Source: Caccovicinus sp964425595
GTDB taxonomy: Bacteria; Bacillota; Clostridia; Lachnospirales; Lachnospiraceae
Length of the DNA stretch: 14,533 bases
Assembly (NCBI GenBank): GCA_964425595.1
Contig: CAYRMW010000056.1
Coordinates: 1-14,533 of the forward strand
Direction: 5' to 3'
Shown one piece after another: positions 7,754 to 14,533 of the stretch. Position 1 is the stretch's first letter. Every line of letters starts with the position of its first letter. Both the position numbers and the translations under genes were made by a program. The notes beneath the pieces were generated by a model. It did no database searches. It was given only the letters and a program-made list of their open reading frames with translations, and was not told the DNA's origin.

Positions 7754-9847
7754 TCAATCGTCATCCCTGGCCGCTCTTGCTTCCACTTCCTTCTTCTGCA
7801 CATCGCCCGGGGTCTGCTCGTATCTCGCAAACTCGTATTCGTACATGCCGATGCCGCCGGTCATCGAACGAAGGTCCGTATTATAGCCGAAAAGCTCGGA
7901 CATGGGCACATCTGCCTCGATGATCTGCTTTCCATGATGATCGGAATTCATCCCAAGGACGCGTCCCCTTCTCCGGTTCAGATCGCCCATCACATCGCCG
8001 GTATACTTGTCCGGAACGGTCACCTTCAGGGAAGCGATCGGCTCTAGAAGCACCGGGCCGGCCTCCATGATGCCCTTTTTAAACGCAATATGCGTCGCCA
8101 GCTTAAAGGCCATCTCCGAAGAATCCACCGGATGGTATGAGCCGTCCAGAAGCGTCGCCTTCACCCCTACGACAGGATAACCGGCCAGCGGTCCCTTCTG
8201 GACCGCTTCCTGAAGCCCCTTCTCCACTGCAGGGAAGTAATTCTTCGGCACGGAACCGCCGAATACCTTCTCCTCAAACACAAAGGGCTTCTCCAGATCG
8301 CCGGATGGCTCGAATTCCATGATCACGTCTCCATACTGACCGTGGCCGCCGGACTGCTTTTTATGCTTGCCCTGAACTTTCACTTTCTTCTTAATGGTCT
8401 CCCGGAAGGCAAATTTCGGCTTCTCCAGGGTGATCTCGACTTTGTAGCGGTTCTGCAGCTTGCTCACGACTACGTCCAGCTGCTGATCGCCGATGCCGTA
8501 GATCAGGGACTGGCGGTTCTCGGCGTCATTGACCGTCTTTAAGGTCAGATCCTCTTCCATCAGCTTCGCCAGCGCGGAGGATACCTTGTCGTCGTCTCCC
8601 TTATTCACCGCCTTATAGGCCATATAGGTGTAGGGTTTGGAGATCACCGGTTTATGATAAACGATCGGCGCGCTCCGCAGAGCGATGGTATCTCCGGTCT
8701 GGGTTACGGAAAGCTTCGCCACCGCGCCGATATCGCCGGCCCTTAACTCCGAGACTTCGATCTGCTCCTTTCCGCGCAGCAGATAGATCCTGCCGATCTT
8801 CTCTTCCGCTTCCTTATTAACGTTATAAATGATCGAATCCGGCTTTAAGGTTCCGGTACAGATCTTCATCAGCGAATACTTGCCGATAAACGGATCCACG
8901 ATGGTCTTAAATACTCTGGCGGACAGGGACACGTCATCGTTATACTTCGCGGTGAAGCGCTCGCCGGTGGAAACATCCACACCCACGCACTCAAAGCGGT
9001 CCGGAGACGGGAAGTACCGGTCAATGACCTGCATCAGCACCTTAAAGCCCTGGCAGTTGATGCCGGAACCCATCATCACGGGAACGATGCTGCCGTCGAT
9101 GACGTGGCTGCGAAGCGCCTGCTGGATCTCTTCCACGGTAAATTCATCGCCGGAGAAGTAGCGCTCCATATACTCCTCGCTGGTCTCCGCCACGGCCTCC
9201 ATTAACGCCTCCCGGGCAATGCCCAGATTCTTCTGCACGTACTCCGGAATGGGGCACTCTTCATAGTCACTCAGATGGGTAAAGCGGCGTCCGCCCATCT
9301 TTACAACGTTTACAAAACCAACAAATTTTTCATTCTCACGAATCGGCAGCTGGAACGGCGCGATCTTGCGTCCGAAACGGGTCTCCAGCTTAAGCACCAG
9401 TTCACGGTAGCTGGCATGGTCGTCATCCATATTGGTAACAAAGATCAGGCGGGGGAGATTCAGCTTTTCGCAAAGCTCCCAGGCTTTCTCCGTCCCCACT
9501 TCGATCCCTGCCTTGCAGTTTACCACGATGATGGCGGCGTCGGCCACGCTGACAGCCTCCTCTACCTCGCCCACAAAATCAAAGAATCCGGGCGTATCCA
9601 GAAGGTTGATCTTCATCGGTCCGTGGTCGCCCTCGTACTCCAGCGGGATCAGAGAGGTGGAAATCGAAAACTGTCTCTTGATCTCTTCCTTATCGTAATC
9701 GCTGATGGTGTTCCCGTCCGTTACCTTTCCCATCCTCTTCGTAACTCCGGCAACCAACGCCATCGCTTCCGCAACCGTCGTCTTGCCTGCGCCGCCATGG
9801 CCCAGAAGCACCACGTTGCGGATCTGACTGGTTCCATAAACGTTCAT
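7754..9847 (-). CDS. Elongation factor G-like GTPase (EF-G2-type paralogue)
   Basis: A 697-residue translation GTPase with the full EF-G layout: G domain, domain II, then domains III-V. Numbering from ATG 9847, the P-loop is GHGGAGKTT (16-24), G3 is DTPGFFDF (84 on) and G4 is NMDD (139-142). Domain IV shows SGGHGQYGDV and YHPVDSSEMAF, and domain V shows GDLNRRRGRVLGMN. Several points differ from canonical EF-G: GHGGAGK instead of AHIDAGK, KRQFSIS where EF-G has RGITI, and NMDD instead of NKMD. The C-terminus is a charged tail ending RAARDDD. This fits an EF-G2-type paralogue rather than the main fusA, which usually sits in the rpsL-rpsG-tuf cluster, absent here. Whether it drives translocation, ribosome recycling or another ribosomal step is unknown. 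ATG 9853 is also in frame, but it lies only 1 nt from AGGAGG, so 9847 is preferred. Confidence 0.88.
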   Translation of the reverse strand: MNVYGTSQIRNVVLLGHGGAGKTTVAEAMALVAGVTKRMGKVTDGNTISDYDKEEIKRQFSISTSLIPLEYEGDHGPMKINLLDTPGFFDFVGEVEEAVSVADAAIIVVNCKAGIEVGTEKAWELCEKLNLPRLIFVTNMDDDHASYRELVLKLETRFGRKIAPFQLPIRENEKFVGFVNVVKMGGRRFTHLSDYEECPIPEYVQKNLGIAREALMEAVAETSEEYMERYFSGDEFTVEEIQQALRSHVIDGSIVPVMMGSGINCQGFKVLMQVIDRYFPSPDRFECVGVDVSTGERFTAKYNDDVSLSARVFKTIVDPFIGKYSLMKICTGTLKPDSIIYNVNKEAEEKIGRIYLLRGKEQIEVSELRAGDIGAVAKLSVTQTGDTIALRSAPIVYHKPVISKPYTYMAYKAVNKGDDDKVSSALAKLMEEDLTLKTVNDAENRQSLIYGIGDQQLDVVVSKLQNRYKVEITLEKPKFAFRETIKKKVKVQGKHKKQSGGHGQYGDVIMEFEPSGDLEKPFVFEEKVFGGSVPKNYFPAVEKGLQEAVQKGPLAGYPVVGVKATLLDGSYHPVDSSEMAFKLATHIAFKKGIMEAGPVLLEPIASLKVTVPDKYTGDVMGDLNRRRGRVLGMNSDHHGKQIIEADVPMSELFGYNTDLRSMTGGIGMYEYEFARYEQTPGDVQKKEVEARAARDDD

Positions 9848-9854
9848 ATACATT

Positions 9855-9860
9855 CCTCCT
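9855..9860 (-). promoter_or_regulatory. Ribosome binding site deciding the EF-G-like gene start
   Basis: AGGAGG on the minus strand lies 1 nt before an ATG at 9853 but 7 nt before an in-frame ATG at 9847. Normal spacing points to 9847, removing two residues (MY) from the longer reading. Confidence 0.75.
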
Positions 9861-9887
9861 GTAACCTCGTATTTAGTCCATGAGGCT

Positions 9888-9916
9888 ATTGTACTAAAAA
9901 ACGCTTTTTTTTACAA
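9888..9916 (-). promoter_or_regulatory. Promoter of the EF-G-like / CPBP operon
   Basis: On the minus strand, -35 TTGTAA (9916-9911), a 17-nt spacer and -10 TACAAT (9893-9888). DNA beyond the -35 (9917-9960) is very AT-rich, as in an UP element. Transcription would start near 9881, about 34 nt before the start codon. Confidence 0.6.
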
Positions 9917-10082
9917 GCAAAATTGCATGAATTTAACATATTATTTCAAAATAACCTGAATAGTTTCCAGACACTTCCCGGTCAATATCCTCTTTTTCTC
10001 AAGAAAACCAGACGGAATCCCGGTCTTTGCGCGCGCCGGCACTAATCCGCTTTAAACTGCTGAAATTCAACGCGTAAAAGCA
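9917..10082 (+). other. Divergent intergenic DNA between the EF-G-like and DAHP synthase promoters
   Basis: No gene or RNA is recognised here. The left part (9917-9960) is AT-rich and contains two small inverted repeats, which fit promoter-flanking DNA. The right part (about 10010-10075) is more GC-rich, with GCGCGCGCCGGC, and carries no strong hairpin or T-run. I see no T-box, TRAP site or other known aromatic amino acid riboregulator. Confidence 0.5.
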
Positions 10083-10111
10083 TTGACATTCTTTTTGATC
10101 TATCTTAGAAT
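10083..10111 (+). promoter_or_regulatory. Promoter of the aromatic amino acid operon
   Basis: A perfect -35 TTGACA (10083-10088), a 17-nt spacer and -10 TAGAAT (10106-10111). Transcription would start near 10118, leaving a leader of about 40 nt. The longest ORF reading of the downstream gene begins at a TTG inside this -35 and is therefore not the real start. Confidence 0.8.
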
Positions 10112-10134
10112 GAGATGCAGATTTTATCTATCTC
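10112..10134 (+). repeat. Imperfect dyad at the predicted transcription start of the aro operon
   Basis: GAGAT-gc-AGAT-ttt-ATCT-ATCTC: two stacked inverted repeats of 5 and 4 bp with a 3-nt centre and a 2-nt bulge, directly downstream of the -10. It could be a repressor operator or a chance dyad. No regulator gene lies beside it. Confidence 0.3.
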
Positions 10135-10157
10135 TACAGAAAGACGAGGAACATAGT

Positions 10158-11174
10158 ATGATCATTATCATGAAGCCAAATGCCACTGCCCAGGCCATCG
10201 AGAAGGTCACGGACATGATCCGGTCCAAAGGCCTCCAGGTCCATCTTTCCAAAGGCGATGAGGTTACCATCGTCGGCGTGGTAGGCGATAAAAGCAAGCT
10301 GCGGGGAACCAATCTGGAAATCTCTGAAGGCGTGGATAAGATCGTCCAGGTTACGGAATCCTATAAACTGGTCAATAAAAAGTTCCATCCGGAAGACTCG
10401 GTGATTCCGGTGAAGAACACCACGATCGGTCCCGGCACCTTTACGGTGATGGCCGGCCCCTGCGCCATCGAAAACCACGACCAGCTCCTCTCGTGCGCGG
10501 AAGAAGTGAAAAAAGCCGGAGCATCCATCCTCCGAGGCGGGGCGTTTAAGCCCAGGACCTCCCCCTATTCTTTCCAGGGGCTGGAAGAAGAAGGCCTGCG
10601 CTACATGGAAGAGGCCGGACGCACGACCGGTCTTGCCACGATCTGCGAGGTGACCAGCCTGCGCGCCCTGTCCATGGCAGCCAGATACGTCGATATGCTG
10701 CAGATCGGCGCGCGGAATATGCAGAATTTTGAACTGTTAAAGGAAGTGGGCCGTTCCGGCCTTCCCGTGATGTTAAAGCGCGGCCTTGCGGCCACCGTAG
10801 ACGAATGGCTGAACGCGGCAGAGTACATCATCTCCGAAGGCAACCCCCATATCGTCCTCTGTGAACGGGGCATCCGTACCTATGAGACAGCCACGCGCAA
10901 TACCCTTGACATCAGCGCTGTCCCGGTCATCCGCGCCAAAAGCCATCTTCCGGTCATCGTCGATCCCAGCCATGCCACCGGGATCCGCGCATACGTGGAG
11001 CCATTATCCAAAGCAGCGTCGGCAGTCGGCGCGGACGGCCTGATGATCGAAGTCCATCCCTGCCCTCCCTGCGCCCTTTCGGACGGTCCCCAGTCCCTGA
11101 CCTTTGCGCAGTTTGATCAGCTGATGGCAAACCTGAAGCCTTATGCCCAGCTGGCAGGGCGCAAACTCGGTTAA
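10158..11174 (+). CDS. aroF: 3-deoxy-7-phosphoheptulonate (DAHP) synthase, type I-beta with N-terminal regulatory domain
   Basis: A 338-residue cytoplasmic enzyme that condenses phosphoenolpyruvate and erythrose 4-phosphate to DAHP, the first step of the shikimate pathway. Residues 1-70 match the ferredoxin-like regulatory domain fused to this subfamily, which senses aromatic end products in Thermotoga maritima DAHP synthase. The catalytic barrel shows AGPCAIE (99-105, metal ligand Cys102), RGGAFKPRTSP (126-136) and, near the end, a Pro-Ser-His motif (VDPSHATG). Overall it resembles the Bacillus/Thermotoga form, not the E. coli AroG form. The start at 10158 has GAGGA 7 nt upstream. Starts further 5' lie within or next to the promoter. 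It is the first gene of an operon, with tyrA following after 34 nt. Tyrosine or phenylalanine feedback is inferred from the domain, and the exact effector is not visible. Confidence 0.93.
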   Translation: MIIIMKPNATAQAIEKVTDMIRSKGLQVHLSKGDEVTIVGVVGDKSKLRGTNLEISEGVDKIVQVTESYKLVNKKFHPEDSVIPVKNTTIGPGTFTVMAGPCAIENHDQLLSCAEEVKKAGASILRGGAFKPRTSPYSFQGLEEEGLRYMEEAGRTTGLATICEVTSLRALSMAARYVDMLQIGARNMQNFELLKEVGRSGLPVMLKRGLAATVDEWLNAAEYIISEGNPHIVLCERGIRTYETATRNTLDISAVPVIRAKSHLPVIVDPSHATGIRAYVEPLSKAASAVGADGLMIEVHPCPPCALSDGPQSLTFAQFDQLMANLKPYAQLAGRKLG

Positions 11175-11208
11175 GCCCGGATACGGTTGAGTAAGGAGGG
11201 AACAGCAC

Positions 11209-12336
11209 ATGAACGAAAAAACCATCGGCTTTATCGGCCTTGGTCTGATCGGCGGTTCCATCGCCAGAGGCCTGAAACGGTTTGATCCGGCCATTGAGAT
11301 CATGGCATATATGCGCACCCGCTCCCGCCTGGAACAGGCGAGGCAGGACGGGATCGTGGACGTGATACTGGACGGCATCGGGCCGGAGCTTTCCCGGTGC
11401 GATGTCATCTTCCTTTGCACGCCGGTAGAGTATAATGCCGGTTATCTGGCCGCGTTAAAGCCGTTCCTTAAGGAAGGCGCCTTCATCACCGATGTGGGAA
11501 GCACCAAAACCAGCATCCACCAGGAAGTGCTCCGGCTCGGACTGGAAAAATCCTTTGCCGGCGGCCACCCGATGGCCGGGTCCGAGAAAACCGGATATGA
11601 ACATTCCTCCGATCATCTGCTGGAAAACGCCTTCTACATCATCACTCCGGCCGCTGGTCTGGATCCGGGCGCCGCCGTGCGCCCGGAGGACGCAGATGAT
11701 CCCCTGTGCCGGCGGCTTACCGCCATCGCCCGGGCCATCGGCGCCATTCCCATGCTTTTGGATTACCGCGAACACGATCATGTCGTTGCGGCCACCAGCC
11801 ATCTCCCGCATATCGTCGCTTCCAGTCTGGTCAACCTGGTACGGGATTCCGACGATCCCAACGGCACCATGAAGCAGGTGGCGGCAGGAGGATTTAAGGA
11901 CATCACGCGGATCGCCTCCTCCTCACCGGAAATGTGGGAGCAGATCTGCGTCACCAATCAGGAGCCGATCGCCCGGATCCTGGAGCGCTACATCCAATCC
12001 CTGTCGGGGATCCTGGAAGATATCCGTTCCGCCAGCCACCCGGCGCTTTACGGGATGTTCGAAAGCGCCAGGGACTACCGCAACTCCTTTACCAGCCGGG
12101 CGAAAGGCTCTCTTGCTCCCGACTACTCCTTCTCCGTGGACGTCGTAGATGAAGCGGGCGCGATCTCCACGATCGCGGTGATCCTGGCAGCCAAAGGCAT
12201 CAACATCAAAAACATCGGCATCAACAATAACCGCGAGCAGGGCGAGGGGGCCCTGCGGATCACATTCTACGAAAAAGAAGCCATGGAAACCGCGCGCGCG
12301 CGGCTGGAGCAGTACCATTACGAGCTCCGTCCATAG
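11209..12336 (+). CDS. tyrA: Prephenate dehydrogenase with C-terminal ACT domain
   Basis: A 375-residue cytoplasmic enzyme that oxidatively decarboxylates prephenate to 4-hydroxyphenylpyruvate, the committed step to tyrosine. The Rossmann nucleotide-binding motif is GLGLIGGS (10-17). The catalytic region shows GGHPMAGSEKTG (His120) and SHLPH (197-201), and the helical dimerisation domain shows AAGGFKDITRIASSSPEMW. From Tyr306 the protein ends in an ACT domain (YSFSVDVVDEAGAIS...), which in this family commonly binds tyrosine for feedback inhibition. There is no chorismate mutase domain, so this is the monofunctional type; the NAD/NADP preference is not judged. AAGGAGG lies 9 nt before the ATG. 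The gene is 34 nt after the DAHP synthase gene and 21 nt before aroA, and is surely co-transcribed with them. Confidence 0.95.
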   Translation: MNEKTIGFIGLGLIGGSIARGLKRFDPAIEIMAYMRTRSRLEQARQDGIVDVILDGIGPELSRCDVIFLCTPVEYNAGYLAALKPFLKEGAFITDVGSTKTSIHQEVLRLGLEKSFAGGHPMAGSEKTGYEHSSDHLLENAFYIITPAAGLDPGAAVRPEDADDPLCRRLTAIARAIGAIPMLLDYREHDHVVAATSHLPHIVASSLVNLVRDSDDPNGTMKQVAAGGFKDITRIASSSPEMWEQICVTNQEPIARILERYIQSLSGILEDIRSASHPALYGMFESARDYRNSFTSRAKGSLAPDYSFSVDVVDEAGAISTIAVILAAKGINIKNIGINNNREQGEGALRITFYEKEAMETARARLEQYHYELRP

Positions 12337-12357
12337 GCATAGAAAGGATGTATTACG

Positions 12358-13641
12358 ATGAAATTTTCCCGAATTTCCCATCTTCGCGGAGAGCTTACCG
12401 TTCCCGGAGATAAGTCCATTTCCCATCGCGGCGTTATGTTCGGCGCTATCGCGAAAGGAACCACGGAAATCTCCGGATTTCTCCAGAGCGCCGACTGCCT
12501 TTCCACCATCTCCTGTTTCCGGAAGATGGGGGTGGAAATCGAGAACCTGGGCAGCCGCGTGCTGGTCAAAGGCGCCGGTATGTACGGCCTGAAAAAGCCG
12601 GACGCGATCCTCGACTGCGGAAACAGCGGCACGACCACAAGGCTTCTTTCCGGCATCCTCTGCGCGCAGACGTTCGATTCATCCATAACCGGCGACGCCT
12701 CCATCCGGAAGCGTCCCATGAACCGGATCCTGATCCCGCTGACCCGGATGGGCGCGCAGATCAAAAGCGCCGCCGGAAACGGCTGCGCGCCGCTCATCAT
12801 CCAGGGCAGTCCCCTTCACGGCATCCACTATCAGTCACCGGTCGCCTCGGCCCAGGTCAAATCCGCCATCCTTCTGGCCGGACTTTATGCGGAAGGCGAG
12901 ACGCGCGTAACCGAGCCATTCCTGTCCAGGAACCATTCCGAACTGATGCTCTCGCATTTCGGCGCCGATGTGCGGACGGAAGGCACCACCGCCATCATCC
13001 GGCCGGCAAAAGAGCTTTATGCCTGCCCGGTAAAGGTTCCCGGCGATATCTCCTCCGCCGCCTTCTTTCTGGCCGCCGGGCTGCTCATTCCGGATTCGGA
13101 GATCCTGATCCGCAACGTGGGCATCAATCCCACGCGGAGCGGCATCCTGACCGTCCTGCGGGAGATGGGGGCGGATATCACTATCGTCAGCCGGCATTCC
13201 CTTTCCGGCGAACCGGCCGCCGATCTTCTGGTCCGCACCAGCCGCCTGCACGCGACCTGCATCGAAGGCGGGGTGATCCCCACGCTGATCGATGAGATCC
13301 CTATTCTCGCCCTGACCGCCTGCTTTGCCGAAGGCGAAACCGTGATCCGCGACGCTGCGGAACTCAAGGTAAAGGAATCCAATCGCTTAAACGTCATGGC
13401 CGAGGGACTCGCCGCCATGGGTGCGCAGGTTCAGGAAACCGAAGACGGCATGATCATCCGTGGCGGCACGCCCCTTCACGGCGCGGTCATCGACAGCCAC
13501 ATGGATCATCGGATCGCCATGACCTTCGCCATAGCCGGCCTGTGCGCCGATACAGAAACCGAAATCCGCGGCGCGGAATGCGTGAAGATCTCCTACCCGC
13601 AGTTTTACGAGGACCTGAAAAAACTGGCAGGCAGTGCCTGA
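12358..13641 (+). CDS. aroA: 3-phosphoshikimate 1-carboxyvinyltransferase (EPSP synthase)
   Basis: A 427-residue cytoplasmic enzyme that transfers the enolpyruvyl group of PEP to shikimate 3-phosphate, the sixth shikimate step. The full set of active-site motifs is seen: PGDKSISHR (Lys19, Ser20, Arg24), GNSGTTTR (88-95), the ASAQVKSA loop (163 on), DEIP (Asp312), KVKESNR (337-343) and DHRIAM (383 on). The GNSGTTTR loop resembles Bacillus-type rather than E. coli-type (GNAGTAMR) enzymes. One deviation is SRNHSELML (190-198), where many Firmicute enzymes have SRDHTERML. The length is normal. AAAGGATG precedes the ATG and tyrA ends 21 nt upstream. It is the last gene of the operon, followed by a strong hairpin. 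Genes for the shikimate steps between DAHP and EPSP are not in the window. Confidence 0.96.
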   Translation: MKFSRISHLRGELTVPGDKSISHRGVMFGAIAKGTTEISGFLQSADCLSTISCFRKMGVEIENLGSRVLVKGAGMYGLKKPDAILDCGNSGTTTRLLSGILCAQTFDSSITGDASIRKRPMNRILIPLTRMGAQIKSAAGNGCAPLIIQGSPLHGIHYQSPVASAQVKSAILLAGLYAEGETRVTEPFLSRNHSELMLSHFGADVRTEGTTAIIRPAKELYACPVKVPGDISSAAFFLAAGLLIPDSEILIRNVGINPTRSGILTVLREMGADITIVSRHSLSGEPAADLLVRTSRLHATCIEGGVIPTLIDEIPILALTACFAEGETVIRDAAELKVKESNRLNVMAEGLAAMGAQVQETEDGMIIRGGTPLHGAVIDSHMDHRIAMTFAIAGLCADTETEIRGAECVKISYPQFYEDLKKLAGSA

Positions 13642-13662
13642 TCTGCCGGCGGCACCACCGGC

Positions 13663-13707
13663 AAACGGCCGGCATCCGTTTTTCCACTGACGGATGCCGG
13701 CCGTTTT
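13663..13707 (+). terminator. Rho-independent terminator of the aro operon
   Basis: A perfect 17-bp inverted repeat (13663-13679 with 13690-13706) around a 10-nt loop, with a GC-rich core (CGGCCGGCATCCG) and TTTTAA at its 3' end. It begins 21 nt after the aroA stop. The stem is equally strong on the other strand, but only TTT follows there, so its main direction is plus. Confidence 0.8.
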
Positions 13708-13719
13708 AACGGTGACCCG

Positions 13720-13747
13720 GAAGCGCCGGCTGATTTTCCGGCGCTTC
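13720..13747. terminator. Second hairpin between convergent aroA and the cytidylate-kinase-like gene
   Basis: A perfect 10-bp stem (GAAGCGCCGG / CCGGCGCTTC) with an 8-nt loop. On the plus strand it is followed by TGCTCTTCCCTTC, pyrimidine-rich but not a T-run. On the minus strand, where it lies 19 nt after the stop of the cytidylate-kinase-like gene, no T-tract follows. It may back up the terminator at 13663 or protect the mRNA 3' end. Confidence 0.45.
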
Positions 13748-13766
13748 TGCTCTTCCCTTCTATGAT

Positions 13767-14414
13767 CTATAATCCTTTCCAGGTAAACCCCTTCAGCCGG
13801 ATGTAATCCTTGATCAGGACCACCATCTGCGAAAACTCCAGGCGGCTGCTGTTGATGGGCAGGTCATAATGCTCCATGTCCATCCAGTTCCTACCGGCAA
13901 AATAGCGATGGTACTCCCGGCGCTCCCTGTCGATGCGTTTGATCCGCTTTAACGCCTCCTTCTCATCCACCTGATCCACATCCATCACCCGGCGCACACG
14001 CGTATCCATATTGGCATACACAAAGATCCGGATCAGCTTATCCAGATTTTCCTGCTCCAGGATGTAGTCCGCGCACCGGCCGACAATAACGCAGGTCTCC
14101 TCGGCCGCCAGCTTCCGGATCACTTCCGACTGGAAGCGGAACAGGTTCTCCGGAGCGGTCAGATTTCCCGCCGTCTTTGGGAGGTAGAGATCCGGCTTCA
14201 TCTCCTTCACGATGCGGAACAGAAGATTGTTCCCCGCTTTCTCATCCGCCAGTCGAAAATACTGCTCGCCGATGGCGCTGGTCTCCGAAGTCATCCTGAG
14301 GATCTCCTCATCATAAAAATGGATACCGAGCTCCTCTGCCAGCATACGCCCGGTGATGCGCCCGCCGCTGCCATACTGCCTTCCGATCGTAATGATAAAA
14401 TGATTTTTCTCCAT
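13767..14414 (-). CDS. Cytidylate kinase-like family protein
   Basis: A 215-residue cytoplasmic protein of the cytidylate-kinase-like P-loop family found widely in clostridia. The N-terminus reads ITIGRQYGSGGRITG (9-23). This is a glycine-rich loop in the P-loop position but without the usual GK[ST]: GGR stands where Cmk has GKG. The middle contains CVIVGRCADYIL. The C-terminal part has the Arg-rich lid-like segment RIDRERREYHRYF, then WMDMEHYDLPINSS, typical of the family. True Cmk phosphorylates CMP and dCMP. Whether this divergent group does so is not established, so I give no gene symbol. The ATG at 14414 follows GAGGGGGG by 9 nt. The gene converges on aroA across two hairpins. In Proteobacteria cmk often lies next to aroA, but here the orientation is opposite, so the link is weak. 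Confidence 0.85.
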   Translation of the reverse strand: MEKNHFIITIGRQYGSGGRITGRMLAEELGIHFYDEEILRMTSETSAIGEQYFRLADEKAGNNLLFRIVKEMKPDLYLPKTAGNLTAPENLFRFQSEVIRKLAAEETCVIVGRCADYILEQENLDKLIRIFVYANMDTRVRRVMDVDQVDEKEALKRIKRIDRERREYHRYFAGRNWMDMEHYDLPINSSRLEFSQMVVLIKDYIRLKGFTWKGL

Positions 14415-14474
14415 CGCGTCAATCCCCCCTCTTCTCTGTCCGGCTCAGCGCCAGTTCCTCTTGCTCTTGTCTTT

Positions 14475-14483
14475 ATTTTACCA
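14475..14483 (-). promoter_or_regulatory. Candidate extended -10 promoter of the cytidylate-kinase-like gene
   Basis: The minus strand reads TGGTAAAAT, of the form TGnTAAAAT, about 60 nt before the ATG at 14414. No good -35 is present at the expected spacing. The DNA from 14484 to 14533 is AT-rich, holds no recognised gene, and runs off the window. Confidence 0.4.
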
Positions 14484-14533
14484 TAATCCTCCATAAAAAA
14501 ACAGAAAATCTTTTCTCCTTTTTCTTCATCTCT

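Noticed and set aside
7052..8047. Plus-strand open frame of 331 codons across the CPBP and EF-G-like genes
   Set aside because: It is antisense to two genes with clear family motifs and its translation is a low-complexity, His/Gln-rich product of reversed codons.
1..14533. tRNA, rRNA, CRISPR array, insertion sequence, prophage or defence island
   Set aside because: No tRNA-like or repeat-spacer pattern, transposase, integrase or known defence gene was recognised on either strand by reading.

Overview
The window looks like a chromosomal segment of a Gram-positive Firmicute. It is most likely a clostridium of the Lachnospiraceae or a related family, with moderately high GC in coding regions. 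The grounds are strong AGGAGG-type ribosome sites, AT-rich sigma-A promoters, a VanW-domain surface protein, an EF-G2-type translation GTPase, a regulated Bacillus-type DAHP synthase and a cytidylate-kinase-like protein. This placement is by family recognition only. I see no tRNA, rRNA, CRISPR array, insertion sequence, phage gene or obvious transferred island. The gene content is mostly ordinary chromosomal housekeeping.

Layout, left to right. Positions 1-1613 (minus) hold the first 537 codons of a membrane-anchored VanW/G5-type protein that runs off the left edge. A divergent AT-rich promoter region separates it from a PHP-domain phosphoesterase (1841-2695, plus). That gene converges, 12 nt apart, on an AI-2E-family transporter (2708-3847, minus). 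Upstream of the transporter is a terminator-like hairpin and then leuS (4011-6431, minus), which has a near-consensus promoter and a roughly 220-nt structured leader without a recognisable T-box core. Next come a CPBP-family membrane protease (6716-7729) and an EF-G-like GTPase (7754-9847), both minus. They form an apparent two-gene operon driven by a promoter at 9888-9916.

A 310-nt divergent intergenic region then leads to a plus-strand aromatic amino acid operon. Its genes are DAHP synthase (10158-11174), prephenate dehydrogenase with an ACT domain (11209-12336) and EPSP synthase (12358-13641). It has a TTGACA-17-TAGAAT promoter in front and a 17-bp perfect terminator stem behind. The three enzymes catalyse the first and sixth steps of the shikimate pathway and the tyrosine-specific branch. 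The first and last enzymes of the route to tyrosine carry different small-molecule-binding domains. The other shikimate genes are not in the window. The last gene, a cytidylate-kinase-like protein (13767-14414, minus), converges on the aromatic operon.

Several start codons need care. The likely starts of the PHP protein, leuS, the EF-G-like gene and DAHP synthase lie downstream of the longest possible ORF start, as ribosome-site spacing or promoter overlap shows. No clearly novel system is visible. The best leads are the leuS leader, the divergent GTPase motifs of the EF-G paralogue with its co-transcribed protease, and the long basic cytoplasmic tail of the VanW protein.
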